64,000 bases of DNA from a bacterium (GCA_021818985.1 JAKASO010000005.1:33204-97203); one strand, 5' to 3'. Shown: positions 28,601 to 38,070, counted from the stretch's first letter. Translations and numbers: made by a program. The notes: generated by a model not told the origin, from the sequence alone.

Positions 28601-29735
28601 TTAAATATTATCTTTAGCTTGTATAAGATATGCGCTTATGAATTCATCTATCCCACCGTCAAATACGGCATCTGAATTGTATAAGGTAACGCCCGTCCTA
28701 TGATCCTTAACGGCTCTGTTAGGATTAAGCACATAGGAGCGGATCTGGGAACCCCATGATATCTCTTTTTTTGTTTTTTGAATCCTGTTTTCCTCTTCCT
28801 CTTTCTTTTTTTTATAGTAATCGTAAAGCCTTGCCCTTAAAAGTTTATAGGCCGTATCTTTATTTTTATACTGAGATCTTTCATTCTGGCATGCTACAAC
28901 GATCCCCGTCGGGATATGCGTTAACCTGACTGCGGAATCCGTAGTATTGACATGCTGACCGCCTGCGCCGCTTGAACGGTATGTATCAATTTTAACGTCC
29001 TTTTCATCAATAACAACTTCGGCAGTATCTTCTATTTCAGGATATACGAAAACAGAGGCAAAGGACGTATGCCTTCTTTTATTTGCATCGAACGGCGATA
29101 TTCTCACTAACCTGTGAACCCCGGATTCAGCCTTGAGATAACCGTAAGCGTAATCGCCCGATACCGTAAAAGTTACACTTTTAACACCGGCTTCTTCACC
29201 GGCGTTATAGGCGATTATATTTGCCTTGAATTTTTTATTATCAGCCCATCTTAAATACATTCTTAAAAGCATCGAGGCAAAATCCATAGACTCGGTTCCA
29301 CCCGAGCCGGCATGTACTTCAACTATTGCATTTAATTTATCATCTTTGCCGGAAAGGGTCAATTCTATCTCTAATCTTGAAACCTCTTTGTCTAAAGGCA
29401 AAATATCCCTGCTTAAATCTAACAATATGCCTTCGTCGTTTTCGGCGGATGCAAGCTCAAACAGTCCTTTAAGATTTTTAAACCCGTCTTCTATTTTCTC
29501 AAAGGAATTTAATTTATTTTCTAAAGCCGACCTCTCTTTTAAGATAGCGGTGGAAAGGGACGGATTGTTGTAAAAATCTTCGCTTGAGGTTATGTTATCA
29601 ATATCCGTCAATCTGGACTTTATCTTTGAGACGTCAAAGCTTCCTCCGGATTCTGGATATTTTATCTTCTAATGCTTCAATGCCTTTACTTAAAGAATAA
29701 CTTAAACTGACCAACTCGTTCTGAGCTTCGCTCAT
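28601..29735 (-). CDS. prfB: Peptide chain release factor 2, with programmed +1 frameshift
   Basis: RF2 ends translation at UGA and UAA. The main frame (336 codons from 29611) contains the SPF recognition motif (VRISPFDANKRR) and GAGGQHVNTTDSAV with the catalytic GGQ. It has no good start of its own, beginning at an internal TTG. Upstream, a 33-codon frame starts at ATG 29735 and ends in TGA at 29634-29636, within the classical slippery context: an AGGAGG-like CGGAGGAAG, then CTT TGA C. A +1 shift at CTT joins the two frames into a 377-residue RF2 of normal length. Low RF2 favours shifting, so the gene regulates itself. A GGAGG lies 14 bases before the ATG. Confidence 0.95.
29633..29646 (-). 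promoter_or_regulatory. prfB programmed +1 frameshift site
   Basis: On the coding strand the order is GGAGGAAG, then CTT TGA C (CTTTGAC at 29633-29639), matching the well-known E. coli prfB site, where an internal Shine-Dalgarno-like stretch sits a few bases before CUU UGA. Reading continues as Asp-Val-Ser in the +1 frame. Confidence 0.95.
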
Positions 29736-29769
29736 ACTTTAATAATTATCCTCCTTTGCATGAAAAATA

Positions 29770-31332
29770 TTATAAATCTTTAGATCCTTTTTTAAAAGCC
29801 TTATTTAATAGCAGATATAATATCGAAAGTAAAAAAACGCCGATAGCGGCATAAGCAAATATATTACCATATAAGGCAAAAAATGTCTTGCGGCCTATTA
29901 ATCTTATATTGCCTGTAATGAAAGTTCTCTTAAATATTTTTGTTTGTTCCAATATTTTTCCTGTCGGTGCAATTATTCCGCTAATTCCGGAATTACCGGC
30001 CCTCACAACATATCTGTCGTTTTCAACAGCCGAAAATACGGTCATGGACATATCTTGATAAGGCGCCGCCGTTCTGCCGTACCATGCATCGTCCGTAATG
30101 CTGACATAAAAATTTGCCCCATCTTTCGAAAAATGCCTTACCAATGAATCAAAATAGGCTTCATAACATATCATCGAACCTGCTTTTAACCTGCCGCCTT
30201 TTAAGATTCTGAATTTTTTGCCGGGGGTAAAGTTCCCTACTCCGGCGCCTTTTAATATGTGGGCCAGAAAAGGAAACTGATGCCTTAAAGGTATATATTC
30301 TCCGAAAGGAACAAGCTGGTGCTTATCATAATAAGAATACCCGCCGCTTCCGGTAAACATATAATCGCGGTTATAGTAGTGAGGCTTAGAGTTTATGAAT
30401 CTTACCCCTATTGTTCCGAAAATAAGATCTATCCGGTTTTTTTTAACGAAATTCATAACTTTGTTCCAGTACTTGTAAGACAAAGACAATATAAAGGGCA
30501 GGGATGTTTCAGGCCATATTACCAACTTGGGATGTATGCTTAATGCCCTTTTAGTAAGCTTTAAATATATGCCGGTTGTTCTTTTCCTTGTCAATTTCCA
30601 TTTCTGGAACATGCCGATATTACCCTGCACCATAACAACCTTAACAGGTTTTTTACGGCTTATCACAGCGGAAGTCCCGTAAATATTAAGGTACCCGTAC
30701 GTCAAAACAGATATAAAAATAATGCAGATCGAAATAAGTTCGGCAAGAGCTTGTTTTTTTGATATCTTATCCGAAAAGATAAAATGAAAGATAACATAAT
30801 TAACAAAAACTATTATAAAAGAAAGCCCAAAAGCGCCAATAACATTTGATATCTGAATAAAAGGAATATTTAAATATTGCGAAAATCCTAAATTTTCCCA
30901 CGGAAAGCCGGTAAGCAGGGTAGATTTTAAAAACTCAAAAAAGACCCAGCAGGCGGGAACAAGAATAATGCCAAGCCTTTTAAAATTACTTATGAGTATT
31001 TTGGTAAAACCGGCAAAAAATGCTATATATAACGCTAAATAACCGGAAAGTAAAAGCAGTGCAAAAACAGCAATATAATAAGGCAGATCGCCGTACACAC
31101 GAACGGTATAGCTGACCCAATATAATATACCTGCGTAAAAAACTATGCCTGTTACAAAGCCGGCTAAAAACGAACCTTTAAAATCTTTTGACCTTTTTAT
31201 TGCAAAAAAGAGGGGAACAAGAGCGATCCATACAAAGAATTCGAGATTAAATTCAGGAAAAACAGCGATAAGGAATATTCCCGATAAAAAAGGCGGAAAA
31301 AACTTCAATATAATTTCTTTGGTCTTATTCAT
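29770..31332 (-). CDS. lnt: Apolipoprotein N-acyltransferase
   Basis: Lnt adds the third acyl chain to bacterial lipoproteins, a step needed for Lol-dependent release. The 520-residue protein has six or so N-terminal membrane helices (about 1-220), a nitrilase-like periplasmic domain, and a final helix near 490-510. The catalytic triad is visible: Glu in IWPETSLP, Lys in YYDKHQLVPFGEY and Cys in MICYEAYFDS. It overlaps mazG by eight bases and lies close to lolC-lolD, matching its role. Confidence 0.94.
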   Translation of the reverse strand: MNKTKEIILKFFPPFLSGIFLIAVFPEFNLEFFVWIALVPLFFAIKRSKDFKGSFLAGFVTGIVFYAGILYWVSYTVRVYGDLPYYIAVFALLLLSGYLALYIAFFAGFTKILISNFKRLGIILVPACWVFFEFLKSTLLTGFPWENLGFSQYLNIPFIQISNVIGAFGLSFIIVFVNYVIFHFIFSDKISKKQALAELISICIIFISVLTYGYLNIYGTSAVISRKKPVKVVMVQGNIGMFQKWKLTRKRTTGIYLKLTKRALSIHPKLVIWPETSLPFILSLSYKYWNKVMNFVKKNRIDLIFGTIGVRFINSKPHYYNRDYMFTGSGGYSYYDKHQLVPFGEYIPLRHQFPFLAHILKGAGVGNFTPGKKFRILKGGRLKAGSMICYEAYFDSLVRHFSKDGANFYVSITDDAWYGRTAAPYQDMSMTVFSAVENDRYVVRAGNSGISGIIAPTGKILEQTKIFKRTFITGNIRLIGRKTFFALYGNIFAYAAIGVFLLSILYLLLNKAFKKGSKDL

Positions 31333-31819
31333 CGGTTATATCAGTTATAATACGCGCTTTAGCGGATATATTCCCGCCCTTAATATTTTTACCCTGTTTT
31401 TCTTTTTTTTCCTGTTTTTTTATCTTTTCCCAGTTTTTAAGAATGACTTCTTCAAGGGACTGCCCTTTTGTTAATGAAAAATCAGCGTCAAATACATGCG
31501 GATGCCTCCTGAGCAACTTTTTATTTATTTTTTCAATAACGTCACCTATATTGAACAATCCCTTTTCTTCAAAGATTTGAGATAAAAAAACCACCTGAAG
31601 CAAAAGGTCGCCTAATTCCTCCGATATCTCCGAAGTGTTTTTAGAGTCTATTGCCTCTAAAACCTCGTATGCCTCTTCGATTACATAGGGTTTTAAAGTG
31701 TCTTCGGTCTGTTTTTTGTCCCATGGACACCCATTTTTGGAACGGAGCTTTCTTACGATATTAATAAGACCTTGAAACCCTTTATATGTCAAGTTTTTCT
31801 TATTCAATTTCTTATTCAA
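31325..31819 (-). CDS. mazG: MazG-type nucleoside triphosphate pyrophosphohydrolase
   Basis: MazG hydrolyses nucleoside triphosphates to monophosphates and pyrophosphate. This 164-residue form keeps one MazG domain: CPWDKKQTEDTLKPYVIEEAYEVLEAI, then ELGDLLLQVVF with metal-binding acidic residues. It is much shorter than the two-domain E. coli protein (about 263 residues). There is no ATG near the start: two in-frame TTG codons (31819, 31807) lie in the copies of a 12-bp tandem repeat, giving an N-terminal duplication MNKKLNKK. The product overlaps lnt by eight bases. Confidence 0.9.
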   Translation of the reverse strand: MNKKLNKKNLTYKGFQGLINIVRKLRSKNGCPWDKKQTEDTLKPYVIEEAYEVLEAIDSKNTSEISEELGDLLLQVVFLSQIFEEKGLFNIGDVIEKINKKLLRRHPHVFDADFSLTKGQSLEEVILKNWEKIKKQEKKEKQGKNIKGGNISAKARIITDITDE

Positions 31820-31832
31820 TTTCTTATTTATT
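31797..31832 (-). repeat. 12-bp tandem repeat, two perfect and one degenerate copy, at the mazG start
   Basis: TTCTTATTCAAT (plus strand) occurs at 31797-31808 and 31809-31820, and a third copy with two changes at 31821-31832. The first two each carry a TTG on the coding strand, in frame with one another. Confidence 0.8.
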
Positions 31833-31952
31833 TCTTATCCATGCAAAATTACATAAAAAATTATATAGCAAATGAGCAAAAGCAAGATTTATCAACTTTA
31901 TGGCATTAAATTACCCCGTCTTTATAAACGCAGTTTAACGTTTTAGAGGAAG

Positions 31953-32693
31953 TCAAAAATAAAATAATTTAAATACCAAAGCGGTTATTAAAACTCCAAT
32001 CAAGCTGCCGGTGATAACTTCGAAGCGGGAGTGAATACCGTTATACAGACGAGATGATGCGATAATAAAGGCAAGAATGAATGTAAGCAAAGAAGCAAGA
32101 GGGTTTAAAGTGAATAATGAAACCATAAGCCAAATGGCAAACGCAACTGCTGCATGGCCGCTCGGCAAACCGCCATAAAGAGGTTTTCCCTTGTTTATCA
32201 ATGCTTTTATAACTATCGTTATTATTAATACAAGAGAGACCACTACTATTGGAATATCAGAACCCTGCGTTTTAATCATGGACAGGAAATAGTATATCAT
32301 ATTATAAAGATATTTAGAAAAAATTTCATAACCTATTACAAAAGCTCCAAAAGCGGCTATCAGAACTGCTCCAGCCGAGATATTCTTTATCGCCGCAGAC
32401 TCGACCGAGTAGCTTTTATTAAGGAAATCGAGCAGGTATTCGATTGAGGTATTAAACACTTCGGCAAATAGCACCATCGTTACCGCAATAAATATTAAAA
32501 GAAAGTTTAACTTGGACAGATGAAGGAAAAGGGCAATAAGAATAGCACCTAAAGCAATAAGAAAATGTATCTTCATATTCCTTTCGGTTTTCGTAGCCAG
32601 TATTATGCCTTCTATTGCAACATTAATCGTTTCGGCCCAGTTTTTTGGTTTATACGGCTCCTTTTCAGCCGCTGTTTTTTTTTCTTCCACCAT
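31953..32693 (-). CDS. DgkA-like lipid kinase fused to a PAP2-family phosphatase
   Basis: The 246-residue membrane protein joins two lipid enzymes. Residues about 18-125 match the DgkA family (diacylglycerol or undecaprenol kinase): NVAIEGIILATKTERNMKIH, then EVFNTSIEYLLDFLN. Residues about 128-246 are a PAP2 phosphatase with PSGHAAVAFA and SRLYNGIHSRFE. PAP2 motif 1 reads KP instead of RP, and the final Asp of motif 3 is Glu (HxxxE). Such a chain could phosphorylate undecaprenol and dephosphorylate its pyrophosphate, which is inferred from the families. It overlaps ybeY by 29 bases. Confidence 0.85.
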   Translation of the reverse strand: MVEEKKTAAEKEPYKPKNWAETINVAIEGIILATKTERNMKIHFLIALGAILIALFLHLSKLNFLLIFIAVTMVLFAEVFNTSIEYLLDFLNKSYSVESAAIKNISAGAVLIAAFGAFVIGYEIFSKYLYNMIYYFLSMIKTQGSDIPIVVVSLVLIITIVIKALINKGKPLYGGLPSGHAAVAFAIWLMVSLFTLNPLASLLTFILAFIIASSRLYNGIHSRFEVITGSLIGVLITALVFKLFYF

Positions 32694-33183
32694 TAACCTC
32701 GTTATATAAAAAATACTCCATTCTTTTCATTTCTTTATCGTGATCATATCCAAAAAGATGCAGGATGCCATGAATCAAAAGAAGTATGATCTCCCTTCTA
32801 AAATTGCCGGACGCTTTTTGTATTTTCCGTTCTGCAAAATCTTGCGTTCTATCCCCTGCCGCCCATCCGTTTTCAAACCAGAACCCCGCATATCTTAAAG
32901 AATTTTTTCTGGCTTCGGAAGGGCAAATTACCAGCTCGCCTATAAAAAAAACATCATCTTCATATTCTTTAAATTCAAAGGAAAGAATATCGGTTTTACT
33001 GTCTTTGCCCCTGTATTTTTTATTTAATTTTCTTATATATAAAGGGGAACAAAAAATTACATTTATTGCATAACTGCCGCAAAAAAGATTGTTTATTACC
33101 TTTTTAACGGTGGAGCGGACTAACCTTTGGTCTATCTTCTGTCGTTTTTGTAAGCTCGTTATATTTATTTTCGCCTTTTTCAT
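32665..33183 (-). CDS. ybeY: Endoribonuclease YbeY
   Basis: YbeY is a zinc-dependent endoribonuclease for 16S rRNA maturation and ribosome quality control. The 172-residue product ends with HGILHLFGYDHDKE, supplying the three zinc histidines, and has the family segment RGKDSKTDILSFEF. Between the ELVICPSEA strand region and the zinc helix there is an insertion of about 26 residues (about residues 98-123) not usual in YbeY. The start at 33183 lies inside pgpH, an 80-base overlap. dgkA-PAP2 overlaps its other end. Confidence 0.9.
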   Translation of the reverse strand: MKKAKINITSLQKRQKIDQRLVRSTVKKVINNLFCGSYAINVIFCSPLYIRKLNKKYRGKDSKTDILSFEFKEYEDDVFFIGELVICPSEARKNSLRYAGFWFENGWAAGDRTQDFAERKIQKASGNFRREIILLLIHGILHLFGYDHDKEMKRMEYFLYNEVNGGRKKNSG

Positions 33184-35419
33184 TAGCGTTTTCTTCGGCT
33201 ATTTTCCTTTCGGTATAAGGAATCCTTTGATGAAAAATGCTGTTTAACACCTTAACAAACGCCTTTTCTATATTATTCAGGTCCTTTAAAGTAAGTTCGC
33301 ATTCGTCAAGTTGTCCATCGTTATATATTTTGTTAATTGTTTTTTTTACCATCAATTCGAGCCTTGATGGAGAAATATTCTCCATAGTCCTTGAAATCGC
33401 TTCCACGGAATCGGCTAACATAATTATGCCCGCTTCCTTTGTTTGAGGTTTTTTACCCGTATATCTGAAATTATCCTTGGACAACTTGTCTTCTTCTTTG
33501 TAATCTTTACGAGCCTTTTCATAAAACGACCCTATCATCGAATTGCCGTGGTGCTGAATTATAACATCTGATATTTTTTCTCCAAGTCCATATTTTTTGG
33601 CAAGTTCGGAACCGTCTTTTACGTGAGAAGCTATAATAAGGCTGCTCATAGTAGGAGATAACTTATTATGCGGATTTTCCTGAGCCGCTATATTTTCGAT
33701 AAAATAGTTTGGCTTAATCGTTTTACCTACATCGTGATAAAGGCTTGCTACCCTTGCCAGCAAGGGATTTGCATTAATTGCGCTGGCGGCGGATTCAGCT
33801 AAAGTTGCAACCATTATGGAATGTTGATATGTGCCAGGCGCAATCACCGAAAGCTGTTTTAATAACGGATGATTTGAACTCGAAAGTTCAAGAAGTTTAA
33901 AATCGGTTGTGTATTTAAAAATATGCTCTAGTACAGGTATTAAACCAATTACTATGACCGAAGAAATAATACCGGAAAGAACGGCAAAAAACAGGCTGTA
34001 AAGATTTTGCACCCCTAATATATTAGGACCAACGAGAGAAAATGCCATGACCATAAAACCGTTTACGGCGCCTGTTATGACACCTGCCCTTATTAATCGC
34101 CCCCACGATGAAAAATCAAATACTTCATAGGACGCAATAAAACTTCCCCCAAAGGCATAGGCCATAAAAAATACATTATTCTTAAAAATAATAGCCGTCA
34201 TGATCGAAAAAAGAGCTATATAAACAACGGAAACCTCGGAATTTAAAATTATTCTTACAATCATAGCCCCAAAAGCAAACGGAATTAAATAATATAGATC
34301 CTGCGGATTTATAAAGGGAAAATAACCGGCAAGGGCATTTGCGAAAACAATGCCTGCCTTTATAGCTAAAATAGAAAGAATTAAAATCGTTATAATAAAT
34401 ATAATGTTTTTAAAATCAACGGATGTCCTGAATTTTCTTATATATTTATATGGAAACAGGTATGAAAGGGAAAGTATCATGGCAACAATCAAAAATAACC
34501 CGAAAAGCAAAGGAATATTGTTTTTAAGTATAAACTTATTTTCATAAGTATTTAATTCCAAAGCCTTTGACTTGGTAATCAATTGTCCGGCATGAATTAA
34601 CATCATGCCTTTTACAATATGTATATAGATGGGGGAAGTAACTTTTTTAACGGCTTCTATCTTTCTTAGCGTTAGGGGTTTGGAATATACTATGTCGGGC
34701 TTTATAATACCAGAGGTGATGCGGTAAATATCGTTCTGCATATAAGAAGTCAAAAAGCCCAGATATTTTCTTATATAATAATAGATAAAATTATTAGCCT
34801 GCCCTAAAGTGAAGAAAAACGGGGGATAACGTACTATTTTTGAGCTGTTTGTAATTATGTTCTTTAATTCGATCGCTTTATTGCCGGGAGAGGTTTTGGA
34901 AAGAACGCCCTTTTTATAGATATAATCAACTATCGTTAGAATATATTTTTCTATATTTTTGTTGTAATTTAAAAAATAAAGTTCGTTAAGCGTGGCCTCT
35001 TTTAGTTTTACTCCAAGTTCAGAACTAAATATCTTCCCTGCCGTTTGTATATTATTCCGATTTTCACTGCGTCCTTTTTCATACCCCCTTGCTTTTTGAA
35101 ACGCATTTCTTATTCTTTTCTTTAAGGTCGTTTTGGTTTCCGGATAATATATATAAACTACGGGAGTGTCTGCAATTTTATCCTTGAGAAGATTATTGGT
35201 CGCTTTAGCGTTGACATACCTAAAACTTTTTTTGGCGATTATGGTTTTCCGAGCTATCTCGCCCGATTTAAATTTGTTTCTGGCAAATTCAACGCCGTTA
35301 TAAAGTAAAAAGGTCAACAAAAAAGAAGATATTATAAGAACGGCGATCAGCCTGTAATAACGGCTTTTATTCTCAAAGGTCTTATTTTTTAGAAAGTCGA
35401 GAATTTTCGTTCGCTTCAT
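33104..35419 (-). CDS. pgpH: 7TM-HD family cyclic-dinucleotide phosphodiesterase (PgpH-like)
   Basis: The family, first described as YqfF/PgpH, hydrolyses cyclic di-AMP in Firmicutes. The 771-residue protein has an N-terminal membrane helix (about 20-45), an extracytoplasmic 7TMR-HDED domain (to about 300), seven membrane helices (about 300-505), and a cytoplasmic HD domain with PGTYQHSIMV and LYHDVGKTIKPNYF. The start MKRTKILDFLKN overlaps phoH by 38 bases. No c-di-AMP cyclase is in the window, so the substrate here is an inference. Confidence 0.9.
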   Translation of the reverse strand: MKRTKILDFLKNKTFENKSRYYRLIAVLIISSFLLTFLLYNGVEFARNKFKSGEIARKTIIAKKSFRYVNAKATNNLLKDKIADTPVVYIYYPETKTTLKKRIRNAFQKARGYEKGRSENRNNIQTAGKIFSSELGVKLKEATLNELYFLNYNKNIEKYILTIVDYIYKKGVLSKTSPGNKAIELKNIITNSSKIVRYPPFFFTLGQANNFIYYYIRKYLGFLTSYMQNDIYRITSGIIKPDIVYSKPLTLRKIEAVKKVTSPIYIHIVKGMMLIHAGQLITKSKALELNTYENKFILKNNIPLLFGLFLIVAMILSLSYLFPYKYIRKFRTSVDFKNIIFIITILILSILAIKAGIVFANALAGYFPFINPQDLYYLIPFAFGAMIVRIILNSEVSVVYIALFSIMTAIIFKNNVFFMAYAFGGSFIASYEVFDFSSWGRLIRAGVITGAVNGFMVMAFSLVGPNILGVQNLYSLFFAVLSGIISSVIVIGLIPVLEHIFKYTTDFKLLELSSSNHPLLKQLSVIAPGTYQHSIMVATLAESAASAINANPLLARVASLYHDVGKTIKPNYFIENIAAQENPHNKLSPTMSSLIIASHVKDGSELAKKYGLGEKISDVIIQHHGNSMIGSFYEKARKDYKEEDKLSKDNFRYTGKKPQTKEAGIIMLADSVEAISRTMENISPSRLELMVKKTINKIYNDGQLDECELTLKDLNNIEKAFVKVLNSIFHQRIPYTERKIAEENANEKGENKYNELTKTTEDRPKVSPLHR

Positions 35420-36371
35420 ATGCTTTTATTATATTTTGTACTAACTTATGTCTGAGTACGTCCGCCCCCGTAAAATTTATGATCTTAATTCCGTCTATAC
35501 CGCTCAGTATATTTCTTGCGGTAATAAGACCAGATTCTTTGCTGACAGGCAGGTCGGTCTGCGTTATATCGCCATTTACTACAACTTTTGAGCCAGAACC
35601 TATCCTTGTAAGAACCATTTTCATCTGCTCATTGGTAGCATTCTGAGCTTCATCCAAAATAATAAAAGAATTATTTAAGGTTCTGCCGCGCATGAATGCA
35701 AGCGGGGCAACCTCTATGGTATCCTTTTCGATAAGTTTTAGGACCATTTCGAAATCAAGCATTTCATGCAGGGCATCGTATAACGGCCTTAAATACGGGT
35801 TGATTTTCTGCGAAATATCCCCGGGCAGAAAGCCTAATTTTTCGCCTGCTTCAACAGCAGGTCTTGTTAAAATTATCCGGTCAAATATCTTTTTTTGAAA
35901 AAGCGAAATCGCACAAGCCATGGACAGATAGGTTTTACCTGTACCGGCTGGTCCAATACCAATGACGATATCATTATTATAAATAGCATCAACATACTTT
36001 TTCTGGTTAACGGTCTTGGGAGATATGACCTTTTTTCTGGGCGTGACTAAAACGGCATTGTAAAACTGCTCATGTAAATTTATCGCAGGATTAATAATCT
36101 TTGCCTGCGACATTCTTCTCATATCTTCATCACTTATACTGGCATTTGAAGAATATAGACCAATGAGATCGCGTATAAACGAACTGCACAGGCTTACCTT
36201 ATCATTAGAACCGCTAATCAAGATAACATTGCCTCTGATAGCAATACTAACGCCAAACTCCCCTTCAAGTATATGTATTGTATTTAAGGATATATCCGCA
36301 AATCTGCTAAATAATTCTATATCTTCTAATTCGATCTTTTCTATGCGGGCTGCCGCTTTAGTTGTAGTCAA
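35382..36371 (-). CDS. phoH: PhoH-family ATPase (PhoH-like, YbeZ type)
   Basis: PhoH-like proteins are ATPases linked to RNA metabolism and usually precede ybeY. The 329-residue protein has a small N-terminal domain (about 20-100), then an ATPase core with Walker A GPAGTGKTYLS, a following TRPAVEAGEKLGFLPGD segment and Walker B FIILDEAQNAT. The start is TTG at 36371; there is no ATG in the first residues. A convincing promoter lies about 100 bases upstream. It leads a tight block phoH-pgpH-ybeY-dgkA, each gene overlapping the next. Confidence 0.93.
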   Translation of the reverse strand: MTTTKAAARIEKIELEDIELFSRFADISLNTIHILEGEFGVSIAIRGNVILISGSNDKVSLCSSFIRDLIGLYSSNASISDEDMRRMSQAKIINPAINLHEQFYNAVLVTPRKKVISPKTVNQKKYVDAIYNNDIVIGIGPAGTGKTYLSMACAISLFQKKIFDRIILTRPAVEAGEKLGFLPGDISQKINPYLRPLYDALHEMLDFEMVLKLIEKDTIEVAPLAFMRGRTLNNSFIILDEAQNATNEQMKMVLTRIGSGSKVVVNGDITQTDLPVSKESGLITARNILSGIDGIKIINFTGADVLRHKLVQNIIKAYEANENSRLSKK

Positions 36372-36468
36372 TTACAGAACTTGCCTTATAAGTTTATGTA
36401 AATATTAAATTTTTCAGCTTTAACGCTATATTAGCATATTCCCATAAAATTAACAATTTTCTAAATTT

Positions 36469-36496
36469 ATTATAACACTACATATAAAAAAGTCAA
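36469..36496 (-). promoter_or_regulatory. Strong sigma-70 promoter for the phoH-pgpH-ybeY-dgkA block
   Basis: On the minus strand TTGACT (36491-36496) and a perfect TATAAT (36469-36474) are separated by 16 bases. The element lies in the 130-base gap between the end of murJ and phoH, pointing to phoH. Confidence 0.7.
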
Positions 36497-36501
36497 AAAT
36501 T

Positions 36502-38070
36502 CTAGGTTTCTTTTTTTTTCAATGCCCGCAATATAATATGCGTAATGCCGTCCATCGAACTATTTTTGACAAAAAAAGACGCTGTCATATACGACAATAC
36601 GCCTGTAATTAATGAAACGACGATGATGATTAAATTATTATAACCCAATCCCCGGCAAAATACGATTACAAGCTCAACCAAAACTGCCATTACAAAAGAT
36701 GCGACAACAGTTTTAAAAAACGAAATATAAAAAGACCTCTTTATTTTAAATTCATTTTTTATGCCTAATCTTTTCAAAAGAAAAAAATAATTAAAGACCA
36801 AAGAAATACTGGAAGCAAGAGCTAAGCCAGCCACCCTCATAAATTTCATCAGAATTACGGCAAGGATCATATTTATAATCAGCGAATAAATAGCGGCATT
36901 TACCGGCGTTTTTGTATCCTTCATCGCATAAAAAACGGGAACGACCGTTTTTAAAAGCGCCGATGCCCATAAACCTATAACAAAAAAAAGCAATACATTG
37001 GCAGTGTTACTTGCATCTAAAAAATTGAATGCGCCATGCATGTATATAATCTCCACCAGTTCTTTTCTAAGAAGTATAAGTCCTATACTCGAAGGGATTA
37101 TAATAAAGAACATCAAAGAGGTGGCAAAATTAAAGGAGGCGCCGATCTCCTCGGTATCATGCCTTGCAAAGGATGCGGAAAGCACAGGAAATATCGCGGT
37201 CTGAAGGGCTATTGCAAATACGCCCAAAGGAAACTGATAGAGCCTGTCCGCATAGTAAATATAGGAAATGCTTCCTTTAGGTAAAAACGACGCTAAAAAG
37301 GTATCAAAAATCAAATTTAACTGTATCACCGCCATTCCTAAAAGTGACGGAATCATTAATTTAAATACTGCTTTAACCTCGGAATTTTTAATATTAAATC
37401 CTAATCTTAATTTTATTTTCTTTCTTTTGATATAGTAAAGCTGGGAAATAAGCTGAAAAATACCCCCGATTATAACACCTACGGCAAGGGCAATTATCTT
37501 GTAATGAAAGAACTGACGCAGAAATATGGCTGAAAGTATTAAAAAAATATTTAGGATCGCAGGATAAATTGCGCCCGGCGCATAAGAACCATGAACATTC
37601 AAAACCCCGGCAAAAAAGGCGCTCAAGCCGATCAAAAGTATATAGGGGAACATTATTTTTGTAAGCAAGGCTGCTAAAGCAAATTTGGAAGGATTGCTGA
37701 TAAAACCAGGGGCAGTTATAGCAACAAAAATGAAAGAAAATATAACTCCGAAAAGCGATAAAAATACAAGTATTAAAAAAAGCAAACTGAAAACTGTATT
37801 GAGAATATCTTCTGAGTCTTTAGCAGGCCTTTTAACAAGACTGCCCGAATAAACGGGGATAAAAGACGCTGAAAGCCCTCCCTCGCCGAAAAGCCTTCTA
37901 AACAGGTTGGGAATTCTAAAAGCAACGAAAAAAACATCGGTATAAAAGCCGGCTCCAAAAAAAAACGCTATTGCGACATCCCGCAACAGCCCTAATATCC
38001 GGCTAATAAGCGTAAAAAAAGAAACAATAGACAGGTTTTTAACTATTTCTTTATTTTTAGACCCGGCCAT
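36502..38070 (-). CDS. murJ: Lipid II flippase MurJ
   Basis: MurJ moves lipid II across the inner membrane for peptidoglycan synthesis. The protein of about 522 residues has 14 predicted membrane helices and starts with the family pattern SFFTLISRILGLLRDVAIAF, followed by FFVAFRIPNLFRRLFGEG and SFIPVYS. Both a TTG (38073) and an ATG (38070) are possible starts. The ATG is preferred because it forms a TGATG junction with the asd stop codon. Translational coupling with asd is likely. Confidence 0.94.
   Translation of the reverse strand: MAGSKNKEIVKNLSIVSFFTLISRILGLLRDVAIAFFFGAGFYTDVFFVAFRIPNLFRRLFGEGGLSASFIPVYSGSLVKRPAKDSEDILNTVFSLLFLILVFLSLFGVIFSFIFVAITAPGFISNPSKFALAALLTKIMFPYILLIGLSAFFAGVLNVHGSYAPGAIYPAILNIFLILSAIFLRQFFHYKIIALAVGVIIGGIFQLISQLYYIKRKKIKLRLGFNIKNSEVKAVFKLMIPSLLGMAVIQLNLIFDTFLASFLPKGSISYIYYADRLYQFPLGVFAIALQTAIFPVLSASFARHDTEEIGASFNFATSLMFFIIIPSSIGLILLRKELVEIIYMHGAFNFLDASNTANVLLFFVIGLWASALLKTVVPVFYAMKDTKTPVNAAIYSLIINMILAVILMKFMRVAGLALASSISLVFNYFFLLKRLGIKNEFKIKRSFYISFFKTVVASFVMAVLVELVIVFCRGLGYNNLIIIVVSLITGVLSYMTASFFVKNSSMDGITHIILRALKKKET

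Noticed and set aside
29609..29611. TTG at 29611 as the start of prfB
   Set aside because: It would cut off the N-terminal part of RF2, and the upstream frame with the frameshift site fits exactly.
29633..29735. prfB as a pseudogene with a frameshift mutation
   Set aside because: The shift occurs at the known CTT-TGA-C context after a Shine-Dalgarno-like element, so it is programmed.
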